From Lutibacter sp. (lineage in GTDB: Bacteria; Bacteroidota; Bacteroidia; Flavobacteriales; Flavobacteriaceae), in NCBI RefSeq assembly GCF_013139515.1, contig NZ_WTAR01000074.1, forward strand, positions 1 through 39,555: a stretch of 39,555 bases of DNA, in the 5' to 3' direction. The notes under the pieces were generated by a model. The model was not told where the DNA came from. It was given only the letters and a program-made list of their open reading frames with translations, and ran no database searches. A program made the position numbers and the translations under genes. Below are positions 34,679 to 39,555 of the stretch, in pieces. How positions within the stretch are numbered: the first letter of the stretch is position 1; every line of letters begins with the position of its first letter.

Positions 34679-35293
34679 TTATACCAAAACCTTTATCAAA
34701 GTTAGAATTCCCAAAGATAAAAAGAGAATGCTTAAAATTATATTAATGTTAGTCGCAATAAATGACACTTTCTTAATAATTATTTTTGCAAAAAAAACAT
34801 ATGTATAAAACAGTAAAAATGAACCAATTGCAGCACCAAATACAAATAAAAGAATGTAAGGTTGTTCAATTACAATTTTATTTACTGATACTAAATATAT
34901 ACTTAAACCTAAATAAAATGGTATTGCCAACATGTTTACCGAAGACATTAAAACACCTTTTAAAAAATATTTTTTACCAATTGTTTTTGAGTTTGATTCT
35001 ATCTTTTTTTTAGATAGAAAGTAGAAAAAAATTGACAACGCAAAAAACACAAAAATTCCGGCAATTTTTAAATTATCTATTATAGTTGGATTGTTTGCAA
35101 AATAATCAGCAAAAAACAAAGCGATTCCCGCTTGTAAAAAAACAATAATAGATGCGCCTATTGCGAATTTTAGACTTTCATTTTCCCCCTTATCAATTCT
35201 TATTTTTAAAGCAGTCATATTTAGCATTCCTGGCGAAATTAAACCAAAATATGCCATAATTATTCCGTAAAAAATATGTAAAAAGTAACTCAT
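34679..35293 (-). CDS. LysE-family amino-acid exporter
   Basis: A 204-residue membrane protein with six hydrophobic helices. The N-terminal FYGIIMAYFGLISPGMLNMTALKI corresponds to the LysE/RhtB start with its conserved Pro-Gly, and is followed by ENESLKFAIGASIIVFLQAGIALFFA. The second half repeats the three-helix pattern. Members export amino acids; the substrate here is unknown and the sequence is a divergent member. It lies 36 bp upstream of the DinB-like gene on the same strand. Confidence 0.75.
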   Translation of the reverse strand: MSYFLHIFYGIIMAYFGLISPGMLNMTALKIRIDKGENESLKFAIGASIIVFLQAGIALFFADYFANNPTIIDNLKIAGIFVFFALSIFFYFLSKKKIESNSKTIGKKYFLKGVLMSSVNMLAIPFYLGLSIYLVSVNKIVIEQPYILLFVFGAAIGSFLLFYTYVFFAKIIIKKVSFIATNINIILSILFLSLGILTLIKVLV

Positions 35294-35388
35294 TATTAAC
35301 TTCTATTAATTTATAAAAAATCTAATATATTATTTAAAACTCAATTTAAGCTGTAACATATATTACAATTTACTTCAACTAAATAGTA

Positions 35389-35396
35389 TACTTTTG
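35389..35396 (+). promoter_or_regulatory. Orphan -7 box on the plus strand
   Basis: TACTTTTG fits the -7 consensus. It points toward a 3-codon-spaced ATG (35399) opening a 12-codon frame and then a terminator, with no larger gene downstream on that strand. Confidence 0.4.
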
Positions 35397-35399
35397 ATA

Positions 35400-35497
35400 T
35401 GAGATTAGATTATGAATACTATACTGCTGAAAGTTAAGAATTATCTTAATTTTTCATATAAGAAATCGCTAAAATTTTATTTTAGTGGTTTTTTTAT
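35400..35497 (+). ncRNA. Candidate short transcript (about 95 nt) with a 12-codon frame
   Basis: The stretch lies between a -7 box (35389-35396) and a terminator hairpin (35463-35491). A leaderless frame MRLDYEYYTAES (35399-35437) would be the only coding content. It runs against the 3' end of the flippase gene. Direct evidence is limited to the promoter-like box and the terminator; it could be a small RNA, a small peptide gene or chance. Confidence 0.35.
35463..35497 (+). terminator. Intrinsic terminator, plus strand
   Basis: CGCTAAAAT (35467-35475) pairs with ATTTTAGTG (35479-35487). The stem extends outward to about 13 bp with two G.U pairs that exist only in a plus-strand RNA, followed by seven T. 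On the minus strand those pairs become A-C mismatches and no good T-run follows, so it serves a plus-strand transcript better than the flippase gene. Confidence 0.65.
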
Positions 35498-36954
35498 TTT
35501 AAAGAAAAATACTTTTCAAACAACCCATTAATATCTTCAGAAATTTTTATTTTTTTAATTATCATTATATATAAAACACTAATTACAATACATTTTAATA
35601 GTATATTTAGTAGTGGGTGAAAATTAAAATTCCAAAAATAAAAAGCAATAAAAATAAAGCTAACTACAAATACTATTTTAACTGTTTGAAAACTAAATGG
35701 CTGTATTTTTAGTTTAAATTTTATATAAATAATTTTAAAAATACTGTAAAACACAACTACAATTAATGTTGCTAAAGCAGCTCCTTCAATACCTATTAAA
35801 TTAATTAACCATTTATTTAATAAAATTACACTAATAGCCATTGATAATGATAGGTAAAAAAATATTTTATAATATTTAGAGTTCACTAAAATAGCATTAC
35901 CGGTACCTAAAGCAAGTTCCATTAATTTTGCTAATGAAATAATTAAAACAATCCAAATACCTTTAGTAAACTGAGGTTTATTAATTAGTTCATATAAATC
36001 GGCAATATTTAAATTTATTAAAAGAAAAAATAAACCACCAATAACCAATAAATTAATTGAAGTTTTTTTATACAGTATCTCAACTTCATCTATATTATTA
36101 GCATTCATTTCTTTTGCTGTAATAGGGCTTGTAATTTGCTGCATTGCTCTTGTTGGAATAGCAACTACGCTTGCAATATAAATACCAACTGAGTAATAAG
36201 CTACTTGCGCAATTTGCTCCATTTGAGGAATCATAAACTTATCAATTTCTAACAAAACACTAGCTGCAGATCCTGCTACAATAATATACATTGAAAAAGA
36301 TAAAATTTCTTTTATGTTTGAAGGAAGTTTTAAAATAATAGTTGGTTTACAAATATAAAACGCATAAAGCTTCATTATTAAAGTTCTAACACCATAAACA
36401 ATTACAACTGCATAAATAAATTGCTCACTTGAAAGCCATTTAAAATAAACTGCAAACAATAAAATGGAGATACAAACCCTAGCAAATATTTCTTTAATAA
36501 AATTTCCAAAAACTGAATTAAACTTAACTTTGGTCCACGCATAAAATATTTCAAAATACCCCATGAAAATAGCAGCAATAAAAATAAGCCAAGTGTATTT
36601 TTTTATCAGCATATTTTCAGAAGAAAACCAACTAGCAATAGTTTCATATAAAAAAGCACTAATTGCTGCAATTGGAATAATTATTAAAAGTGGAATTAAA
36701 GTTGATGCTATTAAAAAACCATCTTGCTCAATTTTAGTTTTATAAGAAGAATAAAATTTAATAATCGTATGCTGCATACCAAATGTAACTAAAGGCAAAA
36801 TAATAGTTGCTGTTGATAATAAAAAGGTAATTAACCCAAAATAATCTTCATGCAAAAAATGAGTAAATAGAAACATGACATTAATACCTCCTACTGCAAA
36901 ACCAGCAAAAAGAATAAATGTATTTATAAAAGATTGTTTTAAAACAATTCCCAT
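35494..36954 (-). CDS. Oligosaccharide flippase (Wzx-like, MATE/MOP superfamily)
   Basis: A 486-residue protein with about 12-14 hydrophobic helices. The start LKQSFINTFILFAGFAVGGINVMFLF and the ISFSMYIIVAGSAASVLLEIDKFMIPQM segment (here LSFSMYIIVAGSA...) are typical of polysaccharide flippases that move undecaprenol-linked oligosaccharides across the inner membrane. It is the last gene of the polysaccharide cluster, its start overlapping the wecB stop by 1 nt. Sequence among flippases varies widely, so the substrate cannot be told. No Wzy polymerase is in view. Confidence 0.88.
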   Translation of the reverse strand: MGIVLKQSFINTFILFAGFAVGGINVMFLFTHFLHEDYFGLITFLLSTATIILPLVTFGMQHTIIKFYSSYKTKIEQDGFLIASTLIPLLIIIPIAAISAFLYETIASWFSSENMLIKKYTWLIFIAAIFMGYFEIFYAWTKVKFNSVFGNFIKEIFARVCISILLFAVYFKWLSSEQFIYAVVIVYGVRTLIMKLYAFYICKPTIILKLPSNIKEILSFSMYIIVAGSAASVLLEIDKFMIPQMEQIAQVAYYSVGIYIASVVAIPTRAMQQITSPITAKEMNANNIDEVEILYKKTSINLLVIGGLFFLLINLNIADLYELINKPQFTKGIWIVLIISLAKLMELALGTGNAILVNSKYYKIFFYLSLSMAISVILLNKWLINLIGIEGAALATLIVVVFYSIFKIIYIKFKLKIQPFSFQTVKIVFVVSFIFIAFYFWNFNFHPLLNILLKCIVISVLYIMIIKKIKISEDINGLFEKYFSLK

Positions 36955-38033
36955 TATAGTAAATTAAAAATTTCAGTATAAATTTTCTCTCCTACTCCAC
37001 TTCCATACAATTCAACCTCAAAATTTGATGATGAATTTTGAAATTTATCAAAAGCATCAATCATAGCTACTTTATTACTACCTACAATTTTGGCAAAACC
37101 ATGAGAAACAAGCTCAATCCATTCTGTTTCTTCTCTTGCAATAATACAATGTTTTTTATTGAAGAAAGCCTCCTTTTGAAGTCCACCACTATCAGTAATA
37201 ACTAAATTACAATTTTTAAGTAATTCTAACATGTCAAAATATCCAACAGGAGTAATTGCAGTAATATTGTAAGATAAATTATGCTGTTCTAAAATTACTT
37301 TTGTTCTAGGGTGTAAAGGCAATACAACCTTTTTTTGTTTGTTAATTTGTTCTAAACCTTCAAAAATAGATTTTAAATTTTCAATACTATCTGTATTTTC
37401 CTGACGATGAATAGTTGCTAAAATAAACTCATTTTTTCTTAAATTTAACTTTGAAATAATTGAAGATTTTTCTTTTGAAGTTTCCCCATAAAACTCAAGG
37501 GCATCTTTCATAATATCACCACACTTTACAACTTTTGAAGGTAAGTTATTAATTCCTTCATTTTGTAAATTCTCAATAGCTGTGTCTGTTGGACACAACA
37601 ATAAATCTGAAATTCTATCAGTTAAAATTCTATTTATCTCCTCAGGCATTTTCATATTAAAAGAACGCAAACCTGCTTCAATATGTGCTACTTTTATATT
37701 CATTTTCTTTGCTGCTAAAGCACCTGCCATCGTTGAATTTGTATCACCATAAACCACAACTAATTCTGGTTTTTCTTTAACTAACACTTCTTCAATTTTC
37801 TGCAACATTTGTCCGGTCATTGCACCGTGACTTAATCCGTTTATATCCAAATTGTATTTTGGTGTTGGAATTTGCATTTCTTCAAAAAAAACAGCACTCA
37901 TATTAGTGTCATAGTGCTGTCCGGTATGAATAATAACTTCTTCAATAGTTTTATATTTAGAAATTATTCTACTTAATACTGCAGCTTTCACAAATTGAGG
38001 TCTTGCGCCTAATATGGTTACAATTTTTTTCAT
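36954..38033 (-). CDS. wecB: UDP-N-acetylglucosamine 2-epimerase, non-hydrolysing
   Basis: A 359-residue GT-B-fold epimerase interconverting UDP-GlcNAc and UDP-ManNAc. Landmarks are VTILGARPQFVKAAVLSRII (5-24), IHTGQHYDTNMSAVFFEEM, VVYGDTNSTMAGALAAKKM (catalytic Asp region), VAHIEAGLRSFN with MPEEINRILTDRISDLLL, TIHRQEN, and the UDP-binding TDSGGLQKEAFF. UDP-ManNAc feeds O-antigen or capsule sugars such as ManNAcA. Both neighbours overlap it by 1 nt, so it is part of the cluster's single transcript. Confidence 0.95.
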   Translation of the reverse strand: MKKIVTILGARPQFVKAAVLSRIISKYKTIEEVIIHTGQHYDTNMSAVFFEEMQIPTPKYNLDINGLSHGAMTGQMLQKIEEVLVKEKPELVVVYGDTNSTMAGALAAKKMNIKVAHIEAGLRSFNMKMPEEINRILTDRISDLLLCPTDTAIENLQNEGINNLPSKVVKCGDIMKDALEFYGETSKEKSSIISKLNLRKNEFILATIHRQENTDSIENLKSIFEGLEQINKQKKVVLPLHPRTKVILEQHNLSYNITAITPVGYFDMLELLKNCNLVITDSGGLQKEAFFNKKHCIIAREETEWIELVSHGFAKIVGSNKVAMIDAFDKFQNSSSNFEVELYGSGVGEKIYTEIFNLL

Positions 38034-39307
38034 TAAGTAATTGTATTAATTATTTCTGAAACTTTTTTAGTTAATTTTCTTCTATGATATTGTTCAATAT
38101 TTTTTGAATTAACTACTAAGTTATTTTCTTTAAATTTTGAATATAAATCTACAATTGTTTTTTTTAGCTGAATTCTATCATTAAAATTAACTACAAAACC
38201 GCTATTTGTTTTACTAATTATTTCAGCTAAATCACCATTTTTTGGAGCAATTGCCAAAATTGGACGTTTTGCCATTAAATATTCAAATATTTTTCCTGTA
38301 ATTATTCCTTTTGCACTTGGCACATTATTAACTATAAGCAATAATACTTGAGATTTTTTTTGAAATTCAACAACTTCTTTATGAGAAACATAATTTATTA
38401 ATTCAACATTTTCAGTTAAATTATTTTTTGAAATTTCATTTAAAATAGAATTATCTACTTTTCCTATAAGCTTTAAACTAAAATCAGTTTTAAATGCTGA
38501 ATTTTCTTTAATAATCTCAGATAAAACTTCCCACAGCATGTCTGGATTTCTATCAGCATTCATTAAACCAATATGAGTTAGTGTAAATTTAGAATCTAAT
38601 TTCTTAACTACTTCATTAAGTTTTCCGTCAAAACCATTAGTTATGGTAATCGTATTTTTATTGAATTTCCTATATTTTTCATTCATTGTATTTCCAACAA
38701 CTAAAACAGTATCAGCATTTTTCAACACTTTTTTTTCTAATGAATGATGTTTCTCAATAGCTTTTTTTGTTAATGGTAATTGATGAAAATAATCAATTTC
38801 AGTCCAAGGATCACGGAAATCAGCAATCCATTTTATATTTAATTGCTTCTTTAAATTTAAGCCAATTAAATGCATACTGTGTGGCGGGCCAGTTGTTATA
38901 ACAACATCAACTTTATTTTTTTGTAAATACTTTTTTAAATAATTAACCGATGGTTTTACCCAAAACTTACGTGCATCAGGAATAAAATAATTTGCACGAA
39001 TGTATTGCATTAACTTTCCGAAAATTGATGGATTTGGATTTAAAAAACCGGCACTTTCAGTTTTCTTTTTACCAAATACCGAAAATAAATTATTAGGTTC
39101 CCAAATTGGTTGTTTTAACGTTTCTACACCCTCAGGAATATCATTTAAAAGCGATTTATCATTTATTGGGTAGTTTGGATTTTCTAAAGTATAAATAATT
39201 GGTTCAATACCAAAATCTCTAAAATATTTTACAAACTTTAACCAACGTTGCACTCCTGACCCTCCTGCTGGCGGCCAATAATATGTTATAATGAGTGCTT
39301 TTTTCAT
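38033..39307 (-). CDS. Glycosyltransferase, GT4-like
   Basis: A 424-residue GT-B protein. The N-terminus KALIITYYWPPAGGSGVQRWLKFVKYFRDFG is the common pattern of polysaccharide-cluster GT4 enzymes. DVVITTGPPHSMHLIGL and IADFRDPWTEIDYF follow in the first domain. The donor domain shows LTHIGLMNADRNPDMLWEVL and SAKGIITGKIFEYLMAKRPILAIAPKNGDLAEII, where the usual E-G-x-P/x4-E motif is ITGKIFEYL. It adds a sugar to the lipid-linked repeat unit; the sugars are unknown. It overlaps the upstream glycosyltransferase by 4 nt (ATGA) and wecB by 1 nt. Confidence 0.9.
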   Translation of the reverse strand: MKKALIITYYWPPAGGSGVQRWLKFVKYFRDFGIEPIIYTLENPNYPINDKSLLNDIPEGVETLKQPIWEPNNLFSVFGKKKTESAGFLNPNPSIFGKLMQYIRANYFIPDARKFWVKPSVNYLKKYLQKNKVDVVITTGPPHSMHLIGLNLKKQLNIKWIADFRDPWTEIDYFHQLPLTKKAIEKHHSLEKKVLKNADTVLVVGNTMNEKYRKFNKNTITITNGFDGKLNEVVKKLDSKFTLTHIGLMNADRNPDMLWEVLSEIIKENSAFKTDFSLKLIGKVDNSILNEISKNNLTENVELINYVSHKEVVEFQKKSQVLLLIVNNVPSAKGIITGKIFEYLMAKRPILAIAPKNGDLAEIISKTNSGFVVNFNDRIQLKKTIVDLYSKFKENNLVVNSKNIEQYHRRKLTKKVSEIINTIT

Positions 39308-39555
39308 TTGCTTAAATTAGCATATAATTCAATTAATTTCTCTGAAGTTTTTTCCCAACAAAATTCATTTTCAACAAATCGTTTTCCATTTTCTCCAAAA
39401 GTATCTCTTAAATTTTTATCAGCATATAATTGCATTACTTTTTCTGAAAAATCTTCAGCATTTTTTTCTAAATGCACTAACCCTGTGTTTGTTTTTTCAA
39501 TCAAGTTTTTCTGGGCAGTTGCATTACTTACCAAAACAGGTTTTGAAAAACTCAT
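39304..39555 (-). CDS. Glycosyltransferase, C-terminal fragment (gene runs off the right edge)
   Basis: The last 83 residues of a GT4-type enzyme: FSKPVLVSNATAQKNLIEKTNTGLVH is the end of the donor site, followed by KVMQLYADKNLRDTFGENGKRFVENEFCWEKTSEKLIELY, the classic C-terminal helix block. The ATG at 39555 is an internal Met; the start lies outside the window. Its TGA overlaps the next gene's ATG, so it belongs to the same polysaccharide operon. Confidence 0.85.
   Translation of the reverse strand: MSFSKPVLVSNATAQKNLIEKTNTGLVHLEKNAEDFSEKVMQLYADKNLRDTFGENGKRFVENEFCWEKTSEKLIELYANLSK

Overview
The window is a chromosomal segment from a Bacteroidota bacterium, almost certainly of the family Flavobacteriaceae. 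The DNA is very AT-rich (about 30% G+C by eye). Putative promoters carry the Bacteroidota -7 box TAnnTTTG (TACATTTG, TATATTTG, TATCTTTG, TACTTTTG). The gene content is typical of the group: monomeric NADP isocitrate dehydrogenase, a GAPDH with a long N-terminal extension, many small lipoproteins, and short or absent 5' leaders. The genus cannot be fixed from the sequence alone. Most of the window is ordinary housekeeping DNA. No tRNA, rRNA, CRISPR array, transposase or phage gene was seen.

Layout. 1-1099: nadC and the start of a YihY-family membrane protein (minus). 1176-6359: a plus-strand run of rlmH, rdgB, a FecCD-type permease with its ATPase, an M28 peptidase lipoprotein and a glycosyltransferase, tightly packed or overlapping. 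6370-9028 is gene-poor. It holds a thioesterase, a CAP-domain lipoprotein and a MarR regulator (all minus), separated by non-coding DNA full of structured repeats. 9462-11468: ligA. 11690-13825: an sqr - tusE/dsrC-like - dsrE2 sulfur operon. 13899-17836: an EamA transporter, GAPDH and a Do-type protease (minus). 17994-21143: dapF, a GNAT gene, mltG and a lysozyme-like protein (plus). 21205-23812: dnaA, a low-molecular-weight phosphatase and an RsmI-like methyltransferase (minus). 23979-28536: two thioesterase/YigZ-type genes, an isoaspartyl peptidase, ribD, a GNAT gene and prmC. 28607-29723: trmD and rplS. 30504-32729: icd. 32883-35293: a small membrane protein, an uncharacterised ATP-grasp protein, a DinB-like protein and a LysE exporter. 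35494 to the right edge: the 3' end of a polysaccharide cluster (two glycosyltransferases, wecB, a flippase), read leftward.

The least expected part is 6916-8570. Three elements of about 90 bp (6916-7005, 7014-7104, 7784-7875) each fold into a long imperfect hairpin with a conserved CAGTYGYAA stem. Two of them share a GTGGGGACGAC centre. Their outer arms differ in sequence between copies, yet stay complementary within each copy, and the non-Watson-Crick positions are G.U only if the plus strand is transcribed. Next to them, two tandem units of about 260 bp (8046-8570) hold a 120-nt core that is about 97% identical and shares motifs with the third element. This looks like a family of structured RNAs or a non-autonomous repeat.

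Other points worth checking are a yigZ gene whose only possible start is ATT, two probable small transcripts with their own promoter and terminator (about 29849-30310 and 35400-35497), a CRP/FNR-like palindrome before the sulfur operon, a palindromic operator lying over the marR promoter, and a 13-bp motif shared by the gap and icd promoters.
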